Of a stretch of 64,000 bases of DNA, positions 33,916-46,547 are shown in pieces; the stretch's first letter is position 1; each line of letters begins with the position of its first letter. This DNA is from Solen grandis (lineage: Eukaryota > Mollusca > Bivalvia > Adapedonta > Solenidae): the NCBI GenBank assembly GCA_021229015.1, contig CM037777.1, positions 53,203,554 to 53,267,553 on the forward strand, written 5' to 3'. The translations under genes were made by a program, and so were the position numbers. The notes below the pieces were generated by a model. It saw only the letters and a program-made list of their open reading frames with translations. It did not search any database and had not been told where the DNA came from.

Positions 33916-36126
33916 GTGAGTGTCGAACTAGTCGAGTGGATGACATTAAGTCTCATGGCATTTTAACGATAGATTTAAGCACTGTTGTATATTAGAGAAA
34001 TTATGTAATTTATACATCACGATAAATAACTATACTTTATATATGCAGATACATTCATGTAAAGTGTGCGGTTTGTAATAATCTCCAATGCAGGAGATCT
34101 CACAAAAATGACTTGAATATTTGCTCAATTTCAGTTTTATCACAAACAGTATTAAGACTTTTAGTACAAACCATGGTTACTTGGTAATTAAGTGTGACAG
34201 TGATCGATGCGCAAACACAGGTTGTCATTTATCCATATAACTATAAAATGTTAAAACCATGCATCCATAATTGAAAATAGTCGGAAATAAATTACCTGAA
34301 ACGATGAAAAAATAATGATAGCTTTAAAGGGAAGTGAATGATATGTTTGCTAACCTCCGTCACAGAATGTTGACGTTGACGGGTACATTCAAGTAGCATT
34401 CTATACTGGTCTGCTCGAGGAAGGACTCTTAGTCAGTTGACTGCTCATGTTTTGATAGAACGCTTGGATTTCAAATAAATATATATAATTACAGTTGAGG
34501 AATACCGCTATCCTGGCATAAACATCTTTTATTTTTTAATTTTTCAGAATTTCATGATTGTATATTTATAGTATATTATCTGATCTACTAAAATACGAAA
34601 TAAAAACAGAGGGTCATGGAGTTAGTACACCATGTATAGCAGCGGTTGGGAATGAAAGAATTAAGTCTTTTTTAAATTAATAACAATTAATTGTAAATGT
34701 TATGTCATTATATCAGTGAAACGTCAAATTTAATTAAACAAAATAAAATGAGGCTTTACTATGCATCAATATCTTATTTCATTCCTTACGTATGGCTTAA
34801 ACACACCTTTATTTGGAAAAAGTACAAACCAATAATATCTTTAAAAAAACTTCTAATGTTCAAACATCCATATTTTTCTTTTCTAATTTCTTCAATGAAT
34901 ACCATTTAGATACAAATCTATAAGATAAAAGACTATGATCAATAGATCATCAGGCTTATTTTTTAAGAAAGGGCATTTTAAGTTTGTGATCGGGACATTT
35001 ACTAAGGAGAAATATAACATGGGCGTAGATAAATATATACATTGTATTTATATAAATATTTATATACCTGAGGGCCTACTACTAAAATCCGGTCTACATT
35101 TTAAACATAAATAACGCGTTTTAACAATTTTTTTTATAAAGCACGTAACGACAGTCGCCATGATTAATATATACAGAATAGTAGACAACTACGGCAATTT
35201 ATATCCTAAAATCGGTTTAAAACTGATAGCTTGAGTTTGCTGTTGGAAACAGCCCTGCAAACTTGCAGTTGAAATATAACATACGCAACCCTCTTTCGAT
35301 TTTGGCTTTTCTATGTGCAGTTGTATTTCCGATAATAGTGTAAAAGTAACTCACTCTTGATAACAGAAACTGTCGTGGCCGTCTTTTAATTAAAAGAAAA
35401 ACTCTGAAAATAGTATCTGTAATTTTATTTCATTGGTAGCTTCATAGCAATGATACTTACGTTTGAAACCACAAAATCGGGTTAATAAAGCGTATATAAA
35501 GGTTCCGCCGTATTGACATCTTCACATAGGAGAGTACTCTCATGTGATGCCACATGCTCCGTTTGTTAAATGGTGCATACACTAAGGTATATATATATAT
35601 ATATTATATAGCATTTCAGTATTTATAAGTTGCCCCCTTTGTTTTTTCTTAAAATGGCGAAGATTTGCATAAATTAATCTGCATGTTAACAAAATGTTTG
35701 TTTTTGAGTGGATATGGAAAATATTTCAGAGTTATACAATTTTTAACATTTTCATTCGTGAAAAATATTTAAAGTGAATCAATTATCCTCCATTCATTTC
35801 TTAATGGAAACTTTTATTGGCTTCAGTAAAATAAGCGTGATTTATAAACAAACACGATTTACGCTCTTTAGGATCGAAATATAAATCCAAAAGATACAAA
35901 AGTAGGACATAAGATTTCGTGCATGAATGCATGTGCATTAGAGAAACTGAAACTGAATAGTAAAGCTGTTTTATATACAGATAAAATATTGAACAGTAGA
36001 TTTAGTTTCACGAACATTTCTGTTAACGGTCTCGGGAGATTTTTATGAAGAGTTTTCACCTTTTAGAATTGTAATGTTAAAATGTTTTCTCCCAGAAAAC
36101 ATATATCCTCTGACATATCATTTCAG
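33916..36126 (+). other. Gene B intron 3
   Basis: AT-rich, with blocks similar to gene A intron 3. The frame at 34697-34909 shows no domain. No solo LTR and no foldback like those in gene A were seen. Confidence 0.55.
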
Positions 36127-36245
36127 ACTGCCAAAACTGCGATAACTCCAATGCAGTTTACACACCTGTGTCTGCTCTCAAGGACTACAAATCGACTGGC
36201 AAATTGATGATGACATGTTTCAGCACACAAGGACATGACTGGCTG
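36127..36245 (+). CDS. Gene B exon 4: N-terminal part of FReD
   Basis: 119 nt, phase 1 to 0. It reads CQNCDNSNAVYTPVSALKDY, then TGKLMMTCFSTQGHDWL. As in gene A, the GGGW triad usual before the Trp is absent (QGHDW). Confidence 0.87.
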
Positions 36246-36744
36246 GTAGGTTCTGTTGCTGCTGAACATATTCATTTAAATTTAACCAAAAAAGTACACG
36301 TATTAAATGCATACTGGATGAAATAATATGCTATCTTTCGGTTTCGAAAAAAATACAATAAAAGAAAATGGCAACCGCTGATACACAAATAATATTAAGG
36401 ACTGTGTTAAAACCGCCGCTTGTCGATGAATAGCTGAGTCAACACATTTTGATCTTACCTGATATAAAATGTACTCCATAAATAAAAACAATTTCGAACG
36501 TTATCTTGATGAGTGAAAAGGTGAAAACAAAAATACATGAATATTTATTGGCGATGTAATTATTTATAAAACTGATGTGTTTACTTTTTTTTTAGCTTTG
36601 CTAGTGAATATCGAATTAGCGCTGGTTCAGATATATAATATTGATATAAGCAATTACATTTATATATAAACAAACAAGAACAGAGATGTTAAACATTAAG
36701 TTGAAATAATCCATTAATGTACAAACTTGTTTATTTTTCGTCAG

Positions 36745-36841
36745 ACTTTCCAGCGGAGAATGGATGGCTCGGAAAATTTTGAACGAAATTTGTCTGATTA
36801 TATTGCCGGGTTTGGAAACGTCAATGCTGAATTCTGGTTAG
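36745..36841 (+). CDS. Gene B exon 5: FReD core
   Basis: 97 nt, phase 0 to 1, protein identical to gene A exon 5 ([15 protein letters not shown] through AEFWLG). Acceptor TCGTCAG and donor GTATTG and their flanks are almost identical too. Confidence 0.93.
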
Positions 36842-37110
36842 GTATTGTATATCTTACACGTTGTGGGCTAAATATGTTCAACTAATTATATTCCATTTAT
36901 AATTATTTCCTTGAAGTTGGAACTGTTCATATAAAGCTAATTAGCCCTACCCCACTGCTGTGACACAACAATGCAACTTAATCGCCATTACGCACAAAGG
37001 TTTACTCATGTAGGTTTTCTTTCTACTTGTTTGACGAGATAATTGTCGACCAATCTGTTTTCAAGCATATATTTACAGATTAGTCTTATTGTTCAAATTA
37101 TTACTTCCAG

Positions 37111-37281
37111 GGTTAGAAACTCTACACAGTATACTAAACAGACACCCAGGGGAGTATGAACTGAGGATTGACCTGGAAGATTTCGATGGAGCTCTTTGTT
37201 ACGCCACGTACGACACTTTCGACGTTACCGGTGCACGAGACAATTATCGTCTGACGGTCGGGGGGTTCAAAGGAAACTGTG
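37111..37281 (+). CDS. Gene B exon 6: FReD core
   Basis: 171 nt, phase 1-1. GLETLHSILNRHPGEYELR, IDLEDFDGALCYATYDTF, DNYRLTVGGFKGNC. It is closer to the family consensus than gene A at several places (YELRIDLEDF). Confidence 0.93.
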
Positions 37282-37430
37282 GTAAGACATGATATAAAAG
37301 GTATAGAAATAAGTTAAAAAGAACGTTTTTCAAACACAACTATGTCACAAATTGATTATAGCAGCTATATATCTGTTAACATTATCTTACGTTACCACTT
37401 CAGTGGTGTTGACAAATTGCATAGATTCGT

Positions 37431-37598
37431 GCACCGAGAGACTGTCGGCAGAATTTAAATGAAATATCTATAATTCCAAACCAAGCGTTTCAGACAAAGG
37501 CAAAAGACACATGACGTGTAAAAATATCCATCCGTTTTCCTGCAACTGATACATATGCCCTTTGTTTAAATGAACCCCACCGACAGTCTCTCAGTGCC
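37431..37598. mobile_element. 168-bp MITE-like inverted repeat in gene B last intron
   Basis: GCACCGAGAGACTGTCGG at the left and CCGACAGTCTCTCAGTGC at the right are near-perfect inverses; TTTAAATGAA words adjoin both arms. No coding capacity. Confidence 0.75.
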
Positions 37599-39381
37599 TA
37601 GAGCGCTTTTATTCGGAGTGAGGGTTATGTCCTTGATTTCAGTTCGTAGCTCGTATACCGCAGGTATGACCTTGCTTCAGTACAAGTGAACCTGATGTAC
37701 ATTCTGTCTGTTGCCGATTACGTGTAAATGTTTGATAATGTATATGATATTTACAATTAAGATATGAGTGTATCTGTCTTTCTATTTCAATGTTATTATG
37801 TGCACGGAGGGCTAAAACTCGTCATAATGCAAACTACTTCTGAACTGCTTTGGGTATAGAATCGTTTATTTTTACGATAAATATGTCTACGTAATTCCAA
37901 GCAGAATCGCATAGCATGGATGCTCTACCCAAATCGTATATGTACTGGCCATACCCGTGAGCACTCTAGAGCTTTAGTTGATAAAAGGCAGAAATATAAG
38001 TATTACCTTCTACATCTTCTGTAACAGCTAACGTACGAGGTTCGGGTCCCTTGGAAACCTTGTTCAAATGTGCAAGAACCGCAGATGGTCATTTTGCCAA
38101 TTCACCGTTCCAATGCGGTTTTATGCAATGTCCTGTCCCTGTCTCCGTGTTTTGTCCATTTGCATGTACCCCCCTTAGTCTATGATGGGTTCCTTATAAA
38201 ACCTTTTTTGTACTTCCTCACTGTTCTTTTTCTTCTAAATATATGCAGATATATAAAGGAGCAAACATAGGTTCATGGGAAAATATATAGGTGTCATTTA
38301 AAGAGAAAATAAACATAGCATATTTTCAAACATGAACATGACCAAAATATAAGTAACCAAGCACCATATAGATATATCCCAAAGTAATACATAAATTTCA
38401 AATGTTACAAGAACGAAGTGCTCCACTGATTACGCGCCTGACTTGAAGTATTTCAGTAAGACATATTTATTAATTTACTGGAAAAATTATAGATTCTTTC
38501 ATTAGTCACTGTTGCGTTTATCTTCCAATTGCATGAAATATACAGTCTTGATCAGACATGTGTATTTTGCTTTTTAAATTCAAGTGCACAGATATATAAG
38601 CTAGATATCCAGCGCTAACTGTCATTTTTATCGTATATTACAAACTATGGATGAATGGGCCGTGGGTTACCCTCGTATGTTATGGTTCATTCTATACTGC
38701 TGGATGTTTTTGATTATTCGACACAATTTTCAATAGTTATTGAGTAAACCATATATATAATCATAATGTTAAAATATTAGAAAAAGCGTACAATTCGCTG
38801 CGCTACATTCTCTCCCTTCAACTTTTATTTCGATTTTGCATGTTGATATTCTTTATTTTAGAGGAAAAACGTGTAGCTTCTCCAGTGGTCTCCAGTGAGT
38901 TATTAATCATTTCTTTGGCATTGGATTAGGCGTTGACGTCCCTGAGCACCATACATAAGGACTGATAGCATTGCGTGATTTAGAAAACTGTTGTTATTTA
39001 AATGTAATTTTAAGTGAAGTGCATATTAATTATTATCTTTCAGTTATTAATTATACACATTTACCTTTTCCATAACTACATTCCAGAAGAGAGATGCAAC
39101 TTGCTTGTTTTCGGCCGTCCATTTAACTCCATTCTAATTTTGTTTCACCATTTTCTTGTTGCTGCTATTATTGCGAGTTGAATGATCACGATAAACCCTT
39201 CCCTAGACATTAGTAAATGATGACAGATAATTGAAATCTCCTTCCTGTGTCATGAACAATGAATGAGAGTAAAAATATTACCTTTTACTATAATAATGTC
39301 ATTGCTGAAATTTGACCAGGTCTACTTCAAACAAAAACGTAACAACTGTTGCAACAAGTCAGCCATGTATTGTTTCTTCAG
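37599..39381 (+). other. Gene B last intron, remainder
   Basis: AT-rich. No exon, and no counterpart of the gypsy and foldback nest found in gene A. Confidence 0.55.
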
Positions 39382-39635
39382 ATGATTCAATGACAAACCA
39401 CAATCAGATGCAGTTTTCTACTTTCGATTCCGACAATGATGTCTACTCTGGAAACTGTGCACATCGGTTCAAAGGTGGGTGGTGGTACAGAGCATGTCAC
39501 AAGGCAAATCTGAACGGCCGGTACTACCCTAATGGAGAAGATACAGGATCGTTTGCAATTCATATTCATTGGTTTACATGGCACGGGTACTATGTTTCAT
39601 TAAAAACGACAGAAATGAAATTGAGAAGGAAATAA
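39382..39635 (+). CDS. Gene B exon 7: C-terminal part of FReD and stop
   Basis: 254 nt, acceptor TTTCTTCAG, stop TAA at 39633-39635. DDSMTNHNQMQFSTFDSDND, SGNCAHRFKGGWWYRACH, KANLNGRYYPNGEDTGSF, SLKTTEMKLRRK. The calcium-site DSDND and the Cys pair are kept. The 3' flank (GTGGTCCCTCTCGACG) matches gene A and the pseudo-exon at 18.7 k. Confidence 0.94.
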
Positions 39636-42344
39636 AGTGTGTGTGTGCGTGTGTGTGTGTGGTCCCTCTCGACGATGCTATGGTTGGACCAGTGCATTGC
39701 GTGAGTGATGGCCATGAACAATATATGTTAATTACAATACACTTGTACCATGGCGAAAGGTTGGGAACTGTGTAGATTCCAGCTGTATATAAACAGCAAC
39801 TGTTCTTCCCTCTGAAAAAAAGTCAATAAGATTCAAAAAGTCTCTTTAACCATAAAATCGTATGGAAACCGAATATCTACTACACCAAGATTAAGTGATG
39901 TACTGGACTGGAAATAATACAATGAAAGACTTAACACTTGTAAGCACCATTCTCGAAAACGCCTCTACAGTCTGGTCACCGCACAGAGTGAATCAAAAAC
40001 GAACTGGAGATAGACAAATTAGATTGGTCATTTAGTGACGTTAGTGTCTCGCCGACTTTTAGTCACATAGGGAGACCTATTACGCTACGTCGACTTTAAG
40101 TTAACCTCCATTTCAAAAATCTCAGTCAGCAATTTTGAGTCCCAATCCCTTAACATAACTAATATACCACTGGCTTTTACTCAACTGTAAATCATTCCGG
40201 GTCTCTTTTAGTCTTGCCCTTGGTCAAAAACTGATACTATAAATTTCTTTTGAATTTTTGTCAATAAATTAAGGCACTATTACATCATATGATCTTTATT
40301 TATAAATTGATTGCTCATCGCCTTATCTTTTTATTTTTACTATTTCATTTTATCCCTTTCAAATTATTATCAGGGATAATTAAGTATAGTCTAGGATTTG
40401 AATAAACTTCACCATTTAATTTAAATGCTGAAGTATTGTGTTGTTTTTATGCTGATTTTTATTCGTATCGTAGAATAAATAGGCATCGGAAATGCATTTT
40501 AACTATACTTCTAGGATTCGTTTTATTTTCATCATTCATTCAGCAGTCATTTATTAATGTTTGATCTAAATATTTATGTTTTTCTGTCAAAGCTAAAAAT
40601 GTGTAAGTGAATTCGAAAATATGATATGTACTGTTACTAAGCAACGAAACTTGTTAAGAGAGCCAAAACCTTTTCTTCATTGTTGATGTTTTTGTTTTTT
40701 AATTATTTTAAGTTTGGACAAATCATTGGTAGAGAAATATTTTAAGGATGACTCGTTGTTGGGATAGGTTTCGATGTAATGGATCCGTAAAATAATTATG
40801 ATTTAAATAGGGTGCCAGCAACCAACAATATTATTGTAAAAGAATATTATATTTTAAAAGGAAAGTTTATCCAGTCTATTTATATCCGGTCTAAGCAAGA
40901 CACATGTTGGTTAACCATCAACTGATTTTGTCCGAGTTTTAATCCGAGTATGATAACCAAGTAACTTGGAATGGAATAAAAAATTGGATTTAGCTAAAGA
41001 TTGGGACTACCGTATTGGAATTAATACAAATAAATGGCTTGCGGCTGTGGCTTCCAGTCAATAAAACTGTTTTATGTTTGAAGTCAATCGTATATAAAAC
41101 CACTTTTACTTTGCTTGAACACGGTCGTTAAAAAAGATAGACACATCATTTGTCTCAATTAACCTATCACCACTCTAACTCCCCCCATTTCTCTTGGCAA
41201 CAGTTTATAAGATTATATGAATATGCAATCTAAAACAACAAACTTTCTGTCAGAGATTTAAATTACATGTAACTTTGTGTTTTGTATGTTTTTGTTGTTG
41301 TTGTTGTTGTGTTTGTTTTTTGTATTTGTTTTTTGTATGTCGTATATTGCAAAAGTAATAAAAAAAAACTTAAAACTTTGCCATGCCGAACAGACTGATC
41401 GTGCTTTATCCACTGGTCTGTAAGGGGAGGTAACTACTACGGCGGAGCGGAGTTTGGGTTCGAAATATTTCCGAATGTTTTGCGATTTTCTCCTGCAAGC
41501 AACCATGTTCAAAAAGAAAAATAAAGAAATACACACTTCTTTTGTTATTAAAACATTCGACACATTTTTGTTGTATTAAACCCAGTATTGGGATCTTCAG
41601 ATTCAGATAATGAGTTACTAATAACTTACCCATAAGCTCACGTCAACCACAAAAATCAAAGAAATTCGATTTTAATAATACATAGTACAGTCCAGTGGTA
41701 GAGGTACAACAAAACTCATCCATCCATTTTAGCAATACATATTGCTGTAACTCGGGCCTCAGTCCCAATTTGCGGCCAAAGTAAGTAATGCTAATTATGA
41801 TGTGTTGAATAAAGTAAAAATTGATGTAAAATAAACAAAAACATAATGATGTTACCACCAAAAATACGATATTTTATCTATTATAAATTTAAAAAAAAAA
41901 ATACATTGGGAAAATTGCAAATTCCGGATCCTGTGCCTAAATTCCGGGTCAAATAAAACTATCTGTACTGATTTATATTGTTATTATAGTTCATGATGAT
42001 GATGATGATGATTTTTACATCGAAATTAGCAGCGCTTTAAAAGCCCACTGTCTAGAAAGTCCAAGCATCTTGCAGACTCTAACTTATCAAATACTCTAAT
42101 ACTTATAAGGGAATTACCTGTTATAACATATGTCTCTTTATTGTATATATATATACACACTGCATCTCAAATCAATCTATACTATAATAAAAAAAATACA
42201 GTTCATTTCTGTCCTTTGTTGTTATATATTATGTATGTACTCTTTGTCAAATGTTTGATACTGTGAAATCACTCGCTTACATTTCTTGAAACCTGTATAA
42301 ATGGCAACATTGTTGGTACATATATATACATATATTCATGGGTT
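39636..42344. other. Flank downstream of gene B
   Basis: 3' UTR-like start, then AT-rich DNA. The part around 41880-42230 is paralogous to 24380-24720 downstream of gene A. A (GAT)n microsatellite lies at about 41993-42011. The short frames at 41258-41861 show no domain. Confidence 0.55.
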
Positions 42345-42787
42345 TGTCGTAAAATGGACGTATTCAAGACCAGTAGCCTTCATCCAGTTTACACTTTATT
42401 TAGCATGACAAGCCATGGCCCACTCAAACTGAGGGCTGCCATGTAGCGTACCTAGCCCTTGGTTGGACCTAAAGGATCTGTGTCCGATGGTCTCCCTAGG
42501 TTTCTATCAAGTTCTCCCTTTAGACCCTTGCTTGGCCAGCTATATATATTGGCCAGTAATCATGCACAACACAGCCAAACAGAAACTATATGTAATACAC
42601 AACAAACAAAAAGGAGGTAGGAACTAACAAGATTTGGTATTAGCAACAGTCAATAGTTGTGACAAACGTTGCATAACCAGAACAACAGTCATGTTATAAT
42701 CACTTATGGTATATACCAGGTTTGTAACAGTGACACAATCGGATTTAAAGCAAGTAAAGCGTCCAACTAGGGTTCGATAATATTACA
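42345..42787 (-). repeat. LTR copy 1 (443 bp; 3' LTR in element orientation)
   Basis: TG...CA ends. Shared blocks with copy 2 include CATCCAGTTTACA, AGCATGACA, CCATGGCCCACTCAAACTGA and GGTATATACCAGGTTTGTAA. Confidence 0.8.
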
Positions 42788-44039
42788 CTCCTTTCCTCCC
42801 AATTTAATTATGTTTAAAGTTCCAATGCATGTCAAATATAATTTTGTATCATTAATAACATATAGTCATGAAGGATTACAACTGCAGGTGTAGGTGATTA
42901 TCACGTTTCGAGATAATAATGTAAGTAGACATATACAGAGGAAGCTTGCATGCCATTAAAACAACGATCCAAATTATGAATAAACACATGCATAAAAAAC
43001 ATGCTTATAAATGAACAAGAATATTTAAAAACAAAAGTGCTGAATAAGGTCATAGTTCAGTCCATTTATAGTTTTGGTAAAACATCAAATAACTGTATGG
43101 CAACTTCATATTTTGTTGACAATTTTTGACTGACTCGCATAGAGGGATGGAACGGCAGGCTAAAGCGGTGATTATTTTCATCAGCAGCGACGGTTTCTGA
43201 CAGTGCACAGTTATTCACAATCATGAAAAACACAATACTTTTAATTAAATTATTAAAAAACACACTCAAACACGCGATCATAGAGATCTGTATGTGGACG
43301 TTGGATATGTATACACACATATTCATACACAGTAAGTCTGGAGCAAACAAAGCATCGTTGGTTGTGGCCTCTAGAACGCCTGCTGCATGATCCGATTCGA
43401 AGATAACGTTTTCGGTTGATACACTCATCATCGGAAGTATAGTGGTTACCACAGTTGCTCACGGTTATATAACGTTAACATAATGTTGCGTCCATTGGTT
43501 ATTATCACCGTAATAACATGTGAAGCTGGACAGTTGGTAGTTGTACCCTACGTGGTAAGGTGGAATGGCATTCCGTAGAGTGGTTACAGTAGGCATACCT
43601 TGTTGTCAGCAATCTTCGTTAAGATAGCAAGGAATACACCCAACAGTTATCAACACAATTTGCTGACTTAACAGTTAGCTTAAACATTTTGATAGGCAAA
43701 ATCATAACCTATTAAGGTAACAATAGATCACTAGTCTATCTCGCATCCACAATTCGTTCCGTTTCGTAAAGTAAATTTATGTGTACGTCTGTTATACTGA
43801 TGGTACTGTTAGAAGGACTGCTGAATTCTGAATTAGCTAAGTACCAAAACGTAAAAAACATAATATTTGAGAGACGAAACATCTTTGTGTATTTGCTATG
43901 ATAATCGAGATGAAGCAAGGCACCAACTCGACTCTACGTAGCTTTTAGTTCAGCTTCACAGGTCGTCTTCTAATGTCAACCCTTGATCACACTGCACGAA
44001 ATAGATCGTTTTCACAGGTCGCGTCACCAAAATAAGCCG

Positions 44040-44489
44040 TGTCGTATAATGGTCGTATTCAAGACAAGTAGCATTCATCCAGTTTACATTTTATTTAGCA
44101 TGACAGGCCATGGCCCACTCAAACTGAGCGCTGCCACGTAGCGTACCTAGTCCTTGGTTGGACTGGAGGATCATTGTCCGACGGTCTCACTAGGCCTCTA
44201 TCAAGTTCTCCCTTTAGACCCTTGACTGGCCAGCTATATATACTGGCAGTAGCCATGCACAACACAGCAAAAAAAAAATAGAAACTATATGTAACACACC
44301 ACAAACAAGCAGAAGGTAGGAACTAACAACAAGATTTTGTATTAGCAACAGTCAATAGGTGTGACAGACGTTACATTACCCAAACAACAGTCATGTTATA
44401 ATCACTTATGGTATATACCAGGTTTGTAAGAGTGACACATCCGGACTTAAAGCAACAATAGCGTTCAACTAGGGTCCGATAATATTACA
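44040..44489 (-). repeat. LTR copy 2 (450 bp; 5' LTR in element orientation)
   Basis: Same block order as copy 1 with scattered substitutions and small indels, so the insertion is not recent. Confidence 0.8.
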
Positions 44490-45030
44490 TGTTCAAGTTC
44501 GAGAAGACCTGAGTTATAACAAATTAACCGCTTTCGTAATGATAAATGTTCGTTGACAAAGCCATGAGCGAAATCCACGAAACTTAGTCCCCCACAAACT
44601 TTATGAGTGTACAATAATAAGGATCCAGGGATATTACTCATTAACCCAATTGTAATAGAAATATTTATGTAAAAACGTGATATTTTCATACAAAAGAGAC
44701 ATTGCTTTTGTCTAATGACCCAACTATACGATTAAACTTTTTGTATAGAACACGCTTCGATGCATTCTTGTCTTTTTCTACATTTTGTAAATTTCTGAAT
44801 TGCTTTTCTGGTATACATGAACACAGTTATATATGTGGGTGTATGTATTTGAAAAAAAGTTTGTTTTTGTTTTTTTTTAAATCCACCTAGCCCGCGTGTA
44901 ACTTAGTAATGATATGAATAGAGGGATTAATTATACGATGCATGCTTTCTAATTAATCAGTTATGAACTCGGTTGCCATTTGGTTAAACACAAAGTTTTG
45001 CGCCAGGATCGGATTCTACTGCAAGTCAGC
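44490..45030 (+). other. Upstream region of gene C
   Basis: AT-rich. Just before the ATG, GCCAGGATCGGATTCTACTG, then CAAGTCAGC, matches the sequence before gene A's ATG. No TATA box could be assigned with confidence. Confidence 0.4.
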
Positions 45031-45324
45031 ATGGACGTGAAAGGACGTTTACTTCTTATGCTGCTGATATCAAAACTGAAAGAGTGTCTAACATTGGGCA
45101 ACATACATTTTGGTCGTGGTTTTCAAACAATTGACGTGGTTGACACATATTACGGTATTTCGTTGCCAGATTGTAAGAAACGTTGTACTGAAAAAGACGC
45201 TTGTAAAGCAGTTGAATTCATCAAGCGTGGGAATATTTGTCTGTTAACGAAGAATAGCTTGTCTGATGTTGTTGTGCAGAAGCCAGGAGCATTGCTTATT
45301 ACTGACATCAAGTCACCGGGACAG
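45031..45324 (+). CDS. Gene C exon 1: signal sequence and PAN/apple-like domain
   Basis: 294 nt, intact, ending in phase 0 at CAG/GTAAAT. Hydrophobic LLLMLLIS lies near the N-terminus. PAN-like cysteines: LPDCKKRCTEKDACKAVEF, NICLLTKN. The ATG at 45031 is preferred over the in-frame ATG at 44980 because 45031 is the one shared with gene A and places the hydrophobic segment at the N-terminus. Joined in phase to gene A-type exons 2-7 it would give a 389-residue protein. No further exons of gene C are seen in the window. Confidence 0.82.
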
Positions 45325-46447
45325 GTAAATACCAGCATTTATTCTTCTTCTTTGGTAAGAATGGACGTAACTGGTATCAAACTACTAAATCTAGTTCACA
45401 ATAAATTAAAGATTTTTCCCTTATTCCTTGTATATGTTATTTGTCACAGGCATATGCCACGTTCTTGTGTACATTTTATATATATTTCATGATTGAATTA
45501 CTTTAACATATGTTCACTAAATTGTATAATGCGATAGTATCGTCTTATATAATTTCTATTCGGGGTTTCAACACTTATACTTGTATAGACGAAGCTCAGC
45601 ACAGAGAAAAACGTTTCTTTACTGCTATGGGTAAATATACATGAACTATTACATTGTATGGCGGTGTTGCTTGGACACTACCTATTTTCCACATGTCTTT
45701 AGCCTTGTGCGACTTACGACGATCCCGTACGTGAAAAAATGACAAGCAGGGCATAATCTAAGTCTGTACTTTATTTGAGGGAATGGTCGGTACTATTTTA
45801 GATGTTACTTTACCAATCCAGTTTGCTTTCGCCTGCAGCAAGTAATGTACAAGTATTCACCACTGGCGACAGAATTTGTTTGCGATGTGGCCATTTACTT
45901 GAAATGGATCTGTAAAATTTAAGCATTTTATAACTTATGATATAAGATAATCAGAACCCTGACATTAAATATCCAAACCGTAACGGATATTTTGTGGTTG
46001 GGGCTTTCTTGTCGAGATCTGGAGGCTGCGGATTCGATTACTGAATGCAACATACCAAAGTCCAACAAACAATACTTGTAGCTTTCTGTTTTGCACTTAG
46101 CAATTAGATATAGATTAGTTTCAGGACTTTATGGTGTCATTAAAATGTGAATGGATGTGGCATAAAGTCGCATGTCTATGACAAGATACTGCATGGTAAT
46201 AACACTATATCAATCTTAAGTAGACATAGTATCTTAATTACATTGTTGTCGAAGGAGCATACAATACAACTAACAAACTAATATACTTGTACATGTACTT
46301 TCATATCTCAGATCCAAACATATCTTTGCATAAAGAAGCAGCTCTTATAAGTGTCTTTTTTATATATAAAAATGTAAATATACACATCAATTTCTTCAGA
46401 GAATGAAAAGAAATGTCATAATCACCAGGAAACTCCCGTCGGTGAAT
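45325..46447 (+). other. Gene C intron 1, start
   Basis: AT-rich, weak similarity at the start to gene A intron 1. No exon 2-type module was seen before the gap. Confidence 0.5.
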
Positions 46448-46547
46448 NNNNNNNNNNNNNNNNNNNNNNNNNNNNNNNNNNNNNNNNNNNNNNNNNNNNN
46501 NNNNNNNNNNNNNNNNNNNNNNNNNNNNNNNNNNNNNNNNNNNNNNN
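46448..46547. other. Assembly gap (100 N)
   Basis: A run of exactly 100 Ns, the usual scaffold-join placeholder of unknown true length. The frame reading through it is meaningless. Confidence 1.

Larger units (their letters stand above)
42345..44489 (-). mobile_element. Non-autonomous LTR retrotransposon-like element, 2.1 kb
   Basis: Two direct repeats (42345-42787 and 44040-44489), each starting TGTCGTA and ending AATATTACA, flank 1.25 kb. Read on the minus strand, a purine tract GGGAGGAAAGGAG directly precedes the repeat at 42787, as expected for a 3' LTR, and TTTTGGTGACGCGACC lies about 10 bases after the other repeat, in the place of a primer-binding site. No gag, protease, RT or integrase motif was found; the 128-codon minus frame at 43066-43452 is unrecognised. 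No clear target duplication was seen (GGGTT versus TGTTC). Confidence 0.7.

Noticed and set aside
38876..38916. A possible small extra exon in gene B's last intron (TTTTAG ... GTGAGT)
   Set aside because: Contains a stop in the required frame and has no counterpart in gene A.
43066..43452. 128-residue minus-strand frame as a gene
   Set aside because: It lies inside the LTR-flanked element, has no recognisable domain and is AT-rich; kept only as part of the element.
44980..45030. Upstream in-frame ATG of gene C
   Set aside because: The sequence before 45031 is not conserved as coding in gene A, and the later start puts the hydrophobic segment at the N-terminus.
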